A DNA stretch of 38,442 nt, taken from contig SVMR01000018.1 of the NCBI GenBank assembly GCA_015067315.1, positions 1 to 38,442 on the forward strand, read 5' to 3'. Origin of the DNA: Oscillospiraceae bacterium (GTDB lineage: Bacteria > Bacillota > Clostridia > Oscillospirales > Ruminococcaceae). Each line of letters opens with the position of its first letter. Position 1 is the first letter of the stretch. The notes below the pieces were generated by a model. The model worked only from the letters and a program-made list of their open reading frames with translations, was not told the origin of the DNA and searched no databases. A program made the translations under genes and the position numbers. This document shows, piece after piece, positions 25,318-33,441 of the stretch.

Positions 25318-26295
25318 ATGCAGATTGCGATAATTGCGTTTGTAGCTTTTGTAATAGCCGCCCTTTCGGGCCATTGGCTTATTCCCGTTCTTAAAAAACT
25401 GAATTTCGGTCAAAGCATTCTTGAAATCGGACCGAACTGGCATAAAAACAAGGAAGGAACCCCGACCATGGGCGGAATTATGTTCATTTTCGGAATCCTT
25501 GCCGCAAGCTGCCTTGCGTTCTTTTTCCTTGCGGATGCTCCCGCAACCGAAAAAATAAGATACGGAAGCGGTCTTGCAATGGCTCTCGGCTACGGACTTC
25601 TCGGTTTTATCGACGACTATACAAAAATTGTCCGCAAACAGAACGAAGGTCTTACCGCAAAACAAAAACTCATCGGTCAGGTTCTTCTTGCGGTTATGTT
25701 CCTTGTCGGTCTTCAAATTTCCGGAACCCTTTCAACAACTCTTATAATCCCGTTCATCGGACAGCTTGACGTTGGATTCTTTTATTATCCCATTGCGGTT
25801 TTCATCATTGTCGGCGCTTCCAACGCGGTTAACCTCACCGACGGAATTGACGGACTTTGTTCTTCCGTAACCTTTGTCTGCGCCTGCGGATTCATCGTTA
25901 TGGCTGCAATTCTCAAAAATACCGCCATGGGCTTTATGGCGGCGGCTCTTGCGGGCGGCTGCGCCGGATATTTCATCTGGAACTGCCATCCGGCAAGGGT
26001 TTTCATGGGAGATACCGGTTCTCTTTTCCTCGGCGGAATGGTTTGCGCCCTTGCATTCGGACTCAACATTCCTCTCATTCTCGTTTTTGCGGGAATTATC
26101 TATGTAATCGAAACTCTTTCCGATATAATCCAGATCGGAAGCTATAAAATCCGCAAAAAGCGCGTTTTCAAAATGGCGCCGATCCATCACCATTTTGAAA
26201 TGAGCGGCTGGAGCGAATGGAAAATCGTTATCGTATTCTGTCTTGTTGGCGCAATCGGCGCCGCAATTTCGGTTCTTGCGGTAACAATGATCTGA
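25318..26295 (+). CDS. mraY: Phospho-MurNAc-pentapeptide transferase (MraY)
   Basis: A 325-residue membrane enzyme that transfers phospho-MurNAc-pentapeptide to undecaprenyl phosphate, making lipid I. About ten transmembrane helices are predicted. Family signatures are TPTMGGIMF, IDDYTKI, NLTDGIDGL, FMGDTGSLFLGG and the cytoplasmic HHHFE. GGAGG lies upstream of the ATG. It is followed directly by ftsW; murD, which usually comes next, is absent. Confidence 0.97.
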   Translation: MQIAIIAFVAFVIAALSGHWLIPVLKKLNFGQSILEIGPNWHKNKEGTPTMGGIMFIFGILAASCLAFFFLADAPATEKIRYGSGLAMALGYGLLGFIDDYTKIVRKQNEGLTAKQKLIGQVLLAVMFLVGLQISGTLSTTLIIPFIGQLDVGFFYYPIAVFIIVGASNAVNLTDGIDGLCSSVTFVCACGFIVMAAILKNTAMGFMAAALAGGCAGYFIWNCHPARVFMGDTGSLFLGGMVCALAFGLNIPLILVFAGIIYVIETLSDIIQIGSYKIRKKRVFKMAPIHHHFEMSGWSEWKIVIVFCLVGAIGAAISVLAVTMI

Positions 26296-26329
26296 TTTTT
26301 AAAAATCCAAGCATTAAGAAAGGCAGAAA

Positions 26330-27511
26330 ATGAAAGCTATTACAATCGATTTCAACAGCTTCATACCGGCGGCGGTGGCAAACGAGCCTATTATCGAGCC
26401 GAAACATAAGCGGGGCAAAATTGACGCGACCTTCCTGGTTCTCGTCCTTGTTTTGCTGACCGTTGGTCTTGTAATGCTTTTTTCCGCAAGCCATGCCTAT
26501 GCGTTTTATAACGAAGGAAACAGTTTTTATTTTATTGAACGCCAGCTTTTCTTTGCGGTTGTGGGAACGGTTGCAATGATTTTTGCGGCGCAGATAAACC
26601 ATAAGTTCATTCAGAAATGGGCGGTTTTGCTTTATATTGTTGCGTTGGGGCTTCTTCTTTTTGCGGATATTTTCATGCGCGACCAATACGGATTTGCCCG
26701 CTGGATATATATCGGCAGCTTTTCCTTTCAGCCTTCCGAGGTTGCAAAATTTGCGATAATCGTTCTTTTTGCCCATCTTGCCGCAACGAACGCCGCAAAA
26801 ATGCAAAGTTTCAGATACGGCGTTCTTCCTTTCGGAATTGCCCTGGGAATGATCGCTCTTCTTGTTATTTTAAGCCGCCATCTTTCCGGTACTATCATCA
26901 TCGGCGCCCTCGGAATTGCGATGATGTGGTTCGGCGGAACAAGATTCCGCTATTTTGCGGTTTTGATTGGAATGGGCGTTGCGTTTGTTGCGCTGATTAT
27001 TATTTTCCCCCAGTTCATGGCATATACCGGCGACCGTGTTCAGGTTTGGCTTGACCCTTATTCCTATTATCACGAAGGCGGATTCCAGACCATCCAGGCG
27101 CTTATCGCAATCGGTTCCGGAGGAATCTGGGGAGCAGGTCTCGGAAACTCACGCCAGAAATATCTTTATATTCCCGAACCGCAGAACGACTTTATTTTCC
27201 CGGTTGTCTGCGAAGAACTCGGATTCATCGGCGCTTCGATAATCGTAATTCTTTTCGCCCTTCTTGTTGCAAGGGGATATATGATTGCAATGCGCTGTCC
27301 TGATAAATTCGGCGCGCTTCTTGCCGCCGGATGCGTAACCCATATAGGTCTTCAGGTAATCCTCAACATCGCCGTTGTTACAAACACAATTCCGAATACG
27401 GGAATTTCGCTTCCGTTCTTTTCATACGGCGGAACGGCGCTTCTGATGACTCTCGGTGAAATGGGAATCGTGCTTGCGGTTTCAAAAAAATCTTCCATCC
27501 AAAAAAACTGA
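26330..27511 (+). CDS. ftsW: Septal peptidoglycan polymerase FtsW (SEDS family)
   Basis: A 393-residue SEDS glycosyltransferase with about ten transmembrane helices, polymerising lipid II at the septum with its partner PBP. Motifs include MLFSASHAYAF, FQPSEVAKFAIIV, LSRHLSGTIII, the AIGSGGIWGAGLGNSRQKYLYIP loop with catalytic-region residues, and PFFSYGGTALL near the end. RodA and SpoVE are close relatives; the position between mraY and murG favours FtsW. The ribosome site (AAAGGCAG) is weak. Confidence 0.93.
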   Translation: MKAITIDFNSFIPAAVANEPIIEPKHKRGKIDATFLVLVLVLLTVGLVMLFSASHAYAFYNEGNSFYFIERQLFFAVVGTVAMIFAAQINHKFIQKWAVLLYIVALGLLLFADIFMRDQYGFARWIYIGSFSFQPSEVAKFAIIVLFAHLAATNAAKMQSFRYGVLPFGIALGMIALLVILSRHLSGTIIIGALGIAMMWFGGTRFRYFAVLIGMGVAFVALIIIFPQFMAYTGDRVQVWLDPYSYYHEGGFQTIQALIAIGSGGIWGAGLGNSRQKYLYIPEPQNDFIFPVVCEELGFIGASIIVILFALLVARGYMIAMRCPDKFGALLAAGCVTHIGLQVILNIAVVTNTIPNTGISLPFFSYGGTALLMTLGEMGIVLAVSKKSSIQKN

Positions 27512-27524
27512 ACGGAGGGAAAAT

Positions 27525-28649
27525 ATGAAAATACTCTTTGCCTGCGGCGGAACCGCCGGACATATAAATCCGGCAATTGCCGTTGCGAACTATATGAAAG
27601 AAAATGACCCGGAAACGGAAATCCTTTTTGCGGGAAATCCGAACGGAATGGAATCAAGAATCGTTCCGAACGCCGGTTATGATTTTGCGCCGATAAGGGT
27701 TCTCGGAATCCAGCGCAGAATAACCCTTCACAACATCAAAAACAACATCAAGGCCCTTTGGTATCTTGCCGGAAGCAGCGGCAGGGCAAAGGAAATTATA
27801 AACGGTTTCAAGCCGGATATCGTAATCGGAACGGGCGGTTACGTAAGTGGTCCGGTTGTAAGAAAAGCCGCGCTTATGGGCTATAAAACCATTGCGATGG
27901 AAAGCAACGCTTTCCCCGGAATGACAACAAAGCTTCTTGCAAAATACGTTGACAAAATCCTTCTTGACGTTGAGGAAAGCAAAAAATTCCTTCCGGAAGG
28001 AAAAGAATATATCGTAACCGGAAACCCCGTCCGCCAGGAAATTTTTACCGAAGACAGAAAAGCCGCAAGAGAATTTTACGGAATCGGTGACAGGATCTGC
28101 ATCCTTTCCTTCGGCGGAAGTCTTGGTGCTCAAAGGCTTAACGAAGCGGTTTCCGACCTTATGGCATGGCATCTTTCCGAAAAGGATTTTGTCCATATCC
28201 ACGGTTCCGGTTCATATTACGGACCTTCCTATTATTACGATATGCTCAAAGAAAAAGGTATTGATGCTCATGAGCACGGCAACCTTATCATAAGAGAATA
28301 CATAAACGATATGCCCCGCTGTCTTGCCGCAGCGGATATCGTAATCTGCCGCTGCGGAGCAATGACCCTTGCGGAACTGAAAGCCGCCGGAAGAGCCTCC
28401 GTGCTCATTCCTTCCCCGAACGTTGCGGAAAATCACCAGTATCACAACGCAATGGTGCTTGCAAACCACGAAGCGGGCGTTGTAATCGAAGAAAAGGACC
28501 TTACCGGAGATCTTCTTGCAAAAACGGTTAAGGAACTTACCGAAAACCCGGAAAAACTCAAAAAACTTTCCGAAAACGCAAAATCCCTTGCAATAACCGA
28601 TGCAAACGAACGCATCAGAAAAGAAATAATATCCCTTTACGAAAGATAA
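27525..28649 (+). CDS. murG: UDP-GlcNAc:lipid I N-acetylglucosaminyltransferase (MurG)
   Basis: A 374-residue GT-B glycosyltransferase that turns lipid I into lipid II at the inner face of the membrane. The N-terminal glycine loop GGTAGH (8-13) has the catalytic histidine. It also carries GTGGYVSGPVV, GGSLGAQRLNEAV and the UDP-GlcNAc site CRCGAMTLAELKAAGRASVLIPSP. The ATG at 27525 is supported by GGAGGG and the family N-terminus. Confidence 0.97.
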   Translation: MKILFACGGTAGHINPAIAVANYMKENDPETEILFAGNPNGMESRIVPNAGYDFAPIRVLGIQRRITLHNIKNNIKALWYLAGSSGRAKEIINGFKPDIVIGTGGYVSGPVVRKAALMGYKTIAMESNAFPGMTTKLLAKYVDKILLDVEESKKFLPEGKEYIVTGNPVRQEIFTEDRKAAREFYGIGDRICILSFGGSLGAQRLNEAVSDLMAWHLSEKDFVHIHGSGSYYGPSYYYDMLKEKGIDAHEHGNLIIREYINDMPRCLAAADIVICRCGAMTLAELKAAGRASVLIPSPNVAENHQYHNAMVLANHEAGVVIEEKDLTGDLLAKTVKELTENPEKLKKLSENAKSLAITDANERIRKEIISLYER

Positions 28650-28658
28650 AAGCAGAAA

Positions 28659-29513
28659 ATGAAGTTCAGATTTAAGAAAACGGAGAAAAAGCAAACCGAA
28701 GAAAGGTTTGTTGAAAATGCAAAAAGAAAACAGCGCCGCGCCCGGAAACGCCGCACAGTGACGCCGTTTTTAATTGTTGTGTCCGTTTTTATTTTTGCCG
28801 CCGCTGTTTATCTTTGCCTTACGATGCTTTTCAACGTTGACCGCATCGTAATTGAGGGAAACACGATTTATAACGAAAGGGATCTTATCGAAACTTCCGG
28901 AATCGAAAAAGGCGAAAACCTTTTTGAGGTTGATACAGCCTATGCGGAAAACAAGCTTTATTCAGTTTACAGCTACGTTGAGGAAGTTGAGGTAAAACGC
29001 AGTTTTCCGAACGCGGTAACAATAAAAATCGTTGAGGCAACCCCTTTTTCGGTAATTGAGGAAGCGGACGGCTACACTCTTGTAAGCGCCGGCGGAAAAG
29101 TTCTTGAAAGGGGACTTGAGGAAGTTCCGTATGATATGCTTTCCGTCCGGGGGCTCAGCACAGTGACCAATTCCGAAGACAACGCAAAGCGGATGGAACT
29201 TATGAAAAAAATCGTGAACGCAATGCAGGATCTCGGAATGGAAGGATATAATTTTCTCGATCTGACGGATACCCTTGAAATCACGATGATTTATGACAAC
29301 AGGGTAAAGCTTGTTCTCGGAAACGAACTTGAACTCGAATATAAGCTTCAGTTTGCAAACAACGTTATTTCCGAAAAACTTTCAAAAACCGGATATCAGC
29401 TTGTGGATGCTTCTTCCCCGGGCGAAATTATGACGAAGGAAATGACCGTTTCCCCCTGGGATTCCCTCGGAAGAGTTTCCGGAACGGGTTATTCGGACGA
29501 AGACGAAGAATAA
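28659..29513 (+). CDS. ftsQ: Cell division protein FtsQ/DivIB
   Basis: A 284-residue bitopic division protein. A strongly basic cytoplasmic N-terminus (to about 35) is followed by one transmembrane helix (about 36-58) and an extracytoplasmic POTRA domain starting VDRIVIEGNTIYNERDLIETSGI with ENLFEVDTAYAENKL. The FtsQ beta domain and an acidic tail follow. It acts with FtsL and DivIC in the septum. It follows murG after 9 bases with a poor ribosome site, and is the last gene before a strong terminator. Confidence 0.93.
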   Translation: MKFRFKKTEKKQTEERFVENAKRKQRRARKRRTVTPFLIVVSVFIFAAAVYLCLTMLFNVDRIVIEGNTIYNERDLIETSGIEKGENLFEVDTAYAENKLYSVYSYVEEVEVKRSFPNAVTIKIVEATPFSVIEEADGYTLVSAGGKVLERGLEEVPYDMLSVRGLSTVTNSEDNAKRMELMKKIVNAMQDLGMEGYNFLDLTDTLEITMIYDNRVKLVLGNELELEYKLQFANNVISEKLSKTGYQLVDASSPGEIMTKEMTVSPWDSLGRVSGTGYSDEDEE

Positions 29514-29555
29514 TTGCCTGCCAATTATTGGCTTTGGAAAGGATTATATAAAAAC

Positions 29556-29590
29556 AAAAAGGCGGAGGAAAAATTTCCTCCGCCTTTTTG
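29556..29590 (+). terminator. Terminator ending the dcw transcript
   Basis: A perfect 16-bp stem (29556-29571 / 29574-29589) with core GGCGGAGG/CCTCCGCC and A- and T-runs. It can work in both directions. Confidence 0.93.
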
Positions 29591-29635
29591 TCGAAAATTT
29601 TTATCGATTTAGTATAAAAAATAGTAATATATAGC

Positions 29636-29664
29636 TTGAAAAATAATGTAAAAACTGATACTAT
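29636..29664 (+). promoter_or_regulatory. Promoter of ftsZ
   Basis: TTGAAA (29636-29641), a 17-bp spacer and TACTAT (29659-29664), with TG at 29656-29657 giving an extended -10. Together with the terminator upstream it makes ftsZ transcription independent of the cluster. Confidence 0.65.
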
Positions 29665-29720
29665 TGTATATAGGATTATTCTATCCATTCGAGGAAGTTA
29701 AAAACGGAGGATAATTAGAT

Positions 29721-30809
29721 ATGCATATGAATTTTGACATGGATAATGAAACCGGTCGTGTTATCAATATAAAAGTTGTCGGTGTCGGCGGCGGCGGCGG
29801 TAATGCAGTTAACCACATGGTAGTAAGCGAAGTTCAGGGCGTTGAGTTCATTTCCCTCAACACCGACAGACAGGCGCTTATGAAATCCAAAGCAACAGTA
29901 AAAACCGTAATCGGCGAAAAAACCTGCAAAGGCGGCGGCGCAGGCGGCAACCCCGACGTTGGCCAGAGAGCAGGCGAAGAAAGCCGCGACGAAATCATGG
30001 CAGCTCTTAAAGGTGCGCAGATGGTATTCGTAACCGCAGGTATGGGCGGCGGCACCGGAACCGGCTCCGCGGCAATCGTTGCGGAAGTTTCCCGCGAAAT
30101 GGGCGCACTTACCGTCGGCGTTGTAACAAAACCCTTCGCATTTGAAGGCAAACGCAGAATGGAACAGGCTGAAAGCGGAATCCTTGCTCTCCGCGACCAT
30201 GTTGATGCGCTTATTGTCATTCCGAACGAAAGACTCAAAGAAGTTTCTGAAACAAAAATCACCCTTATGAACGCATTTGCACAGGCCGACGACGTTCTCC
30301 GCCACGGAGTACAGAGCATCAGCGACCTTATCAATATCGAAGGCTTCATCAACCTCGACTTCGCCGACGTTTGCAGCATCATGAGAGATGCCGGCGTTGC
30401 TCATATGGGTGTCGGCAAAGCTTCCGGCGAAGACAAAGCCGAAAAAGCAACAAAAGCGGCAATCTCAAGCCCGCTTCTTGAAACTTCCATCGACGGCGCG
30501 CACAGAGCAATCGTCAACATCCTCGCTTCTCCCGATATCAGCATGGACGATGTTGATAAAGCCGCAACCATGGTAAGAGAAGCCTGCGCGGATGACGTAA
30601 ACCTCATCTTCGGCGTTGCTTTTGATGAAGCAATGAGCGACGAAATGGCAATCACCGTAATTGCAACCGGTTTCGATGACAACGGCGTTAAAAAATCTTC
30701 TTCTTCCGCAATGCCCGCATTTATGACCGGCTTCGGCGAGGAAGAACCCGCAGCGGCAAGCGACACCTTCCTTGATGACGATCTTCTTTCCCTTTTCGGT
30801 AAAAAATAA
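29721..30809 (+). CDS. ftsZ: Cell division GTPase FtsZ
   Basis: A 362-residue bacterial tubulin forming the division ring. It has N-terminal VVGVGGGGGNAVNHM, the tubulin signature GGGTGTG (109-115), an FADVCSIMRDAG segment and the T7-loop region. The linker is short (about 25 residues) and rich in Ser, Ala and acidic residues. The extreme C-terminus reads DDDLLSLFGKK, not the usual IPxFLR-type peptide that binds FtsA, SepF and ZapA. Codons look like those of highly expressed genes here. GGAGG lies 10 bases from ATG 29721. Confidence 0.97.
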   Translation: MHMNFDMDNETGRVINIKVVGVGGGGGNAVNHMVVSEVQGVEFISLNTDRQALMKSKATVKTVIGEKTCKGGGAGGNPDVGQRAGEESRDEIMAALKGAQMVFVTAGMGGGTGTGSAAIVAEVSREMGALTVGVVTKPFAFEGKRRMEQAESGILALRDHVDALIVIPNERLKEVSETKITLMNAFAQADDVLRHGVQSISDLINIEGFINLDFADVCSIMRDAGVAHMGVGKASGEDKAEKATKAAISSPLLETSIDGAHRAIVNILASPDISMDDVDKAATMVREACADDVNLIFGVAFDEAMSDEMAITVIATGFDDNGVKKSSSSAMPAFMTGFGEEEPAAASDTFLDDDLLSLFGKK

Positions 30810-30822
30810 TTTTTGATTACAT

Positions 30823-30858
30823 AAAAAATCCCTTCCGTTTTCCGGAAGGGATTTTTTT
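30823..30858 (+). terminator. Rho-independent terminator of ftsZ
   Basis: A 15-bp stem (30823-30837 / 30843-30857; core TCCCTTCCG/CGGAAGGGA) with A- and T-runs. Confidence 0.94.
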
Positions 30859-30861
30859 GTA

Positions 30862-30888
30862 ATATCCCCGCCCTTTTTCTCATAAAAT
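30862..30888 (+). promoter_or_regulatory. SigE-like sporulation promoter candidate for the cortex-lytic operon
   Basis: ATA (30862-30864), 16 bases and CATAAAAT (30881-30888), close to the mother-cell SigE pattern ATA-N16-18-CATACAnT. No SigA promoter is seen in this gap. Sporulation control would suit a cortex hydrolase operon. Transcription would begin near 30895. Confidence 0.35.
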
Positions 30889-30891
30889 TCC

Positions 30892-31491
30892 ATGAGAAAG
30901 AGGGTGTTTTTTATTTCTACGGAAAGATATTCAGATTTCAGCAGCATGATAGAGCGCTATGAGCAGGAAATGCGAAAACTTTTTGCGGAAAAGAAAAGGA
31001 ATTCCGCTTTTGAAGAACCGGTTTTTGAAGTAATTGCCCCGGAGGAAAAAGCTGTTCCGGTTAAGGAAATCCAAAAGCCGGAACTGGAAAATAAAACCCC
31101 GGAACCGCAAAAAATCGTTCCGGACGGAATCGGCAATATAATAGTCGAAGTCACAACCGGAAGAGGCGCCGTTCCCCTTCCGGAAATTGACGTTGTTATC
31201 GACCGCCTTGATCCGGAGGATCCTTCCGGAAGGCGGGAACTTATTGCGGTTCTTGAAACGGACCGAAGCGGAAGAACAAAGCCCGTTGCGGTAAAAACAG
31301 TAAGCCGGGAACTTTCCCTTGTTCCGGGGAATGCGGAACCTTTTTCAACCTTCTATGTGACCGCTTCGGAAAAAGGTTTTGAACCGGCAAAAAACCGCCC
31401 TGTTGACGTTTTTGCAAACGAGGTTTCGATTCTTAAAATCGACCTTATTCCAAAACCGGAAAAACTTTTCGGAGGTGGCGCAAATGGTTAA
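30892..31491 (+). CDS. SleC-like pro-domain encoded as a separate protein
   Basis: A protein of up to 199 residues. A charged helical N-terminus (about 1-40) and a Pro/Glu-rich linker are followed by a carboxypeptidase-regulatory-like beta domain (about 80-190; GNIIVEVTTGRGAVPLPEIDVVIDR, FSTFYVTASEKGFEPAKNRPVDVFANEVSILKIDL). From memory, clostridial SleC precursors begin with this kind of domain before their SpoIID-like part, and the next gene starts at that boundary. There is no signal peptide. The start is uncertain: ATG 30892 has no ribosome site, and AAAGAGGG (30897-30904) would better serve an ATT at 30913. It overlaps the next gene by 8 bases. Confidence 0.72.
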   Translation: MRKRVFFISTERYSDFSSMIERYEQEMRKLFAEKKRNSAFEEPVFEVIAPEEKAVPVKEIQKPELENKTPEPQKIVPDGIGNIIVEVTTGRGAVPLPEIDVVIDRLDPEDPSGRRELIAVLETDRSGRTKPVAVKTVSRELSLVPGNAEPFSTFYVTASEKGFEPAKNRPVDVFANEVSILKIDLIPKPEKLFGGGANG

Positions 31492-32632
31492 AACCTACGT
31501 TGCCGTTCCGGAATTTATAACGGTCCATCTCGGCGCGCCGGATTCCCCGGCGGAAAACGTCACCGTTTCCTTTCCGGAATATATAAAAAACGTCGCGTCA
31601 AGCGAAATTTATCCGACCTGGCCGGAAAACGCGATCCGCGCAAACGTCTATGCCCAGGTGACTTTTGCACTCAACAGGATATATACCGAATGGTACAGAA
31701 GCAGGGGATATCCTTTTGATATAACTTCCTCAACAAGCTATGACCAGAAGTTTATCAAAAACCGCAATATTTTTGAAAATATAAGCGAAATCGTTGACGA
31801 TATTTTCAACCGCTACGTTGTGAAACAGGGAAGCCAGAACCCTTATTTCACCGAATACTGCAACGGAACAACGGTTACCTGTAACGGTCTTTCCCAATGG
31901 GGAACGGTCACCCTTGCGAATCAGGGGAAAACCCCTTATGAAATCCTGCAGTATTATTACGGAAACGATATCGATATAAAAACCGCGCCGATTCTGCCCT
32001 ATGTGGAATCCTATCCCGGGGAACCTTTGCGCCTTGGAAGCAGGGATTATGAGGTAAGACTGATCCAGCAAAGACTTAACCGGATTTCGCGGAATTTTCC
32101 CGCAATTCCGAAGATAAATCCCGTTGACGGAATCTTCGGGGAACAGACGGAAAACGCGGTAAAAGCTTTTCAAAGGGTCTTCAACCTGACCCCGGACGGA
32201 ATAGTCGGACCGGGAACATGGTACAAAATTTCATTCATCTATACTTCCGTCCGGAAGCTTTCGGAACTTTACGGCGAAAACGTCGGCCTTTCGGAAGTTC
32301 CGACCCAGTTTGTGGAACCCCTTGAACTCGGCGACAGGGGAGAAAGGGTACGGCTTTTGCAATATTATATAAACGTCCTTGCGGCGTTTTATGAGGAGAT
32401 TTCCGAAATTCGGGAAGACGGGGTTTTCGGCGAAGAAACAAGGGAGCAGGTAATCAATTTCCAAAGGACTTTCGGACTTACCGCCGACGGAATTGTCGGA
32501 ATCGGAACATGGGACGCCCTCTATGATGCCTATGTGGGAATTCTTCGGACTGTTCCGCAAAAATATTTCAACGATACCGTAAACGTTCCGAACGTCGGGC
32601 AGTATCCCGGATACAATTACCAAAGGAGCTGA
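31484..32632 (+). CDS. SleC-like spore cortex-lytic enzyme, SpoIID domain plus two peptidoglycan-binding domains
   Basis: A 382-residue protein. The N-terminal SpoIID/SleC-like lytic transglycosylase domain (about 1-165) has ASSEIYPTWPENAIRANVYAQ with the probable catalytic Glu41, and CNGLSQWGTVTLANQG. Two PG_binding_1 repeats follow (about 185-250 and 285-350; DGIFGEQTENAVKAFQ, DGVFGEETREQVINFQ). SleC degrades spore cortex peptidoglycan at germination after protease removal of a pro-region. Here the protein begins (MVKTYVAVPEF) near where, from memory, mature SleC begins, and the pro-region is the upstream gene. No signal peptide, as expected for an enzyme packed during sporulation. GGAGGTG precedes ATG 31484. 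Confidence 0.85.
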   Translation: MVKTYVAVPEFITVHLGAPDSPAENVTVSFPEYIKNVASSEIYPTWPENAIRANVYAQVTFALNRIYTEWYRSRGYPFDITSSTSYDQKFIKNRNIFENISEIVDDIFNRYVVKQGSQNPYFTEYCNGTTVTCNGLSQWGTVTLANQGKTPYEILQYYYGNDIDIKTAPILPYVESYPGEPLRLGSRDYEVRLIQQRLNRISRNFPAIPKINPVDGIFGEQTENAVKAFQRVFNLTPDGIVGPGTWYKISFIYTSVRKLSELYGENVGLSEVPTQFVEPLELGDRGERVRLLQYYINVLAAFYEEISEIREDGVFGEETREQVINFQRTFGLTADGIVGIGTWDALYDAYVGILRTVPQKYFNDTVNVPNVGQYPGYNYQRS

Positions 32633-32636
32633 GTTT

Positions 32637-33143
32637 TTGAACGAAGAACATGAATTCAATATAAGGCAGATACAGCGCGCTCTGCGGATTTTGCATAAAA
32701 ACGGGGAGGATATCCCGATAGTTTATGAGGACGGAATTTTCGGCGAGGAAACGGAGCGGGCGGTGATTGCCTTCCGGGCGCAAAACGGTCTTTCCGCAAA
32801 CGGAACCGTCGATTACGAAACCTGGGTGCTTCTTATGGAAAGGGCGAATGAATTTATCCGAAAAAATGCCGAACCTTTTCCGATTTTTCCCTATGTGAGC
32901 GATGAGGAAGATTCCGTTCTTCCGGATGAGGAAGGCAAGGCGATATGGTTTTTGCAGGCAATGCTTATTGCCATAGCCGAAAGATATTCCGGAATCGACG
33001 GGGTTGTTCTCAACGGAATCAACGACGAGGCGACCCGGAACGCGATAAAATATATCCACAGATGCGAAGCGGACGAAAACTGCGACGGCGCCCTTACCCG
33101 AAGAACCTGGAACTCCGTCGCGCGGCTTTTCAACGCGATTTGA
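32637..33143 (+). CDS. Small peptidoglycan-binding-domain protein
   Basis: A 168-residue protein with one good PG_binding_1 repeat (about 5-70; IRQIQRALRIL, DGIFGEETERAVIAFR, NGLSANGTVDYETW) and a second, degenerate one (about 95-165; KAIWFLQAMLIAIAE, NGINDEATRNAIKYI, ALTRRTW). There is no catalytic domain or signal peptide. It starts with TTG 32637, 8 bases after AAAGGAG and 4 bases after the SleC-like gene, so it is cotranscribed and probably works with it on cortex peptidoglycan. The role is inferred from context only. Confidence 0.83.
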   Translation: MNEEHEFNIRQIQRALRILHKNGEDIPIVYEDGIFGEETERAVIAFRAQNGLSANGTVDYETWVLLMERANEFIRKNAEPFPIFPYVSDEEDSVLPDEEGKAIWFLQAMLIAIAERYSGIDGVVLNGINDEATRNAIKYIHRCEADENCDGALTRRTWNSVARLFNAI

Positions 33144-33146
33144 TAA

Positions 33147-33201
33147 AAGGCTCCCTTGTTAAAGGGAGGGGACCATCGAAGATGGCGGAGGGATTCTTTT
33201 T
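33147..33201 (+). repeat. Palindromic intergenic element, first copy in the 33-kb island
   Basis: Stem CTCCCTT/AAGGGAG (33151-33168) is followed by CCATC-GAA-GATGG (33173-33185) and CGGAGGGATTC, then T-rich sequence. It has the same layout as the element at 14307 with different stem sequences. It starts 4 bases after the preceding stop, so it could also serve as 3' structure for that operon. Confidence 0.75.
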
Positions 33202-33232
33202 AAGTGTAAATCCGGAAGTTAATTAGAACTCC

Positions 33233-33408
33233 GTAGGGGCGACCCTTGCGGTCGCCCGCAAAAAAGGATTCCGGTCGGGCATTAGCCTTCCCTTGGGGGA
33301 AGGTGGCACGCCCCAAGGATAAAGCGTGACGGATGAGGGATAAACCCTGTCCAGTTATAAATCGGGTGGATGATTATAATAACGGGCGACCGCAAGGGTC
33401 GCCCCTAC
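33233..33408. mobile_element. MITE-like unit with perfect 26-bp inverted ends
   Basis: A 26-bp sequence at 33233-33258 recurs exactly, inverted, at 33383-33408. Each copy is itself a hairpin (8-bp stem GGGCGACC/GGTCGCCC). The 124-bp interior holds the palindromic element at 33286 and no reading frame. No target-site duplication is evident at the edges, so mobility is unproven. Confidence 0.55.
33286..33341 (+). repeat. Palindromic intergenic element, second copy in the 33-kb island
   Basis: CCTTCCC/GGGAAGG (33286-33303), then a CACGC/GCGTG stem (33307-33328) and ACGGATGAGGGAT. The first stem and the ACGGATGAGGGAT tail match the element at 14307; the second stem differs on both sides but still pairs. 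Confidence 0.8.
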
Positions 33409-33441
33409 ATTGTTTCAATGAACATCATTGCATTACTGTAG

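Noticed and set aside
31379-31491. N-terminal extension of the SleC-like catalytic protein to 31379
   Set aside because: The extension lies in the wrong frame of the pro-domain gene, translates to an unlikely basic stretch, and GGAGGTG plus ATG 31484 gives the family start.
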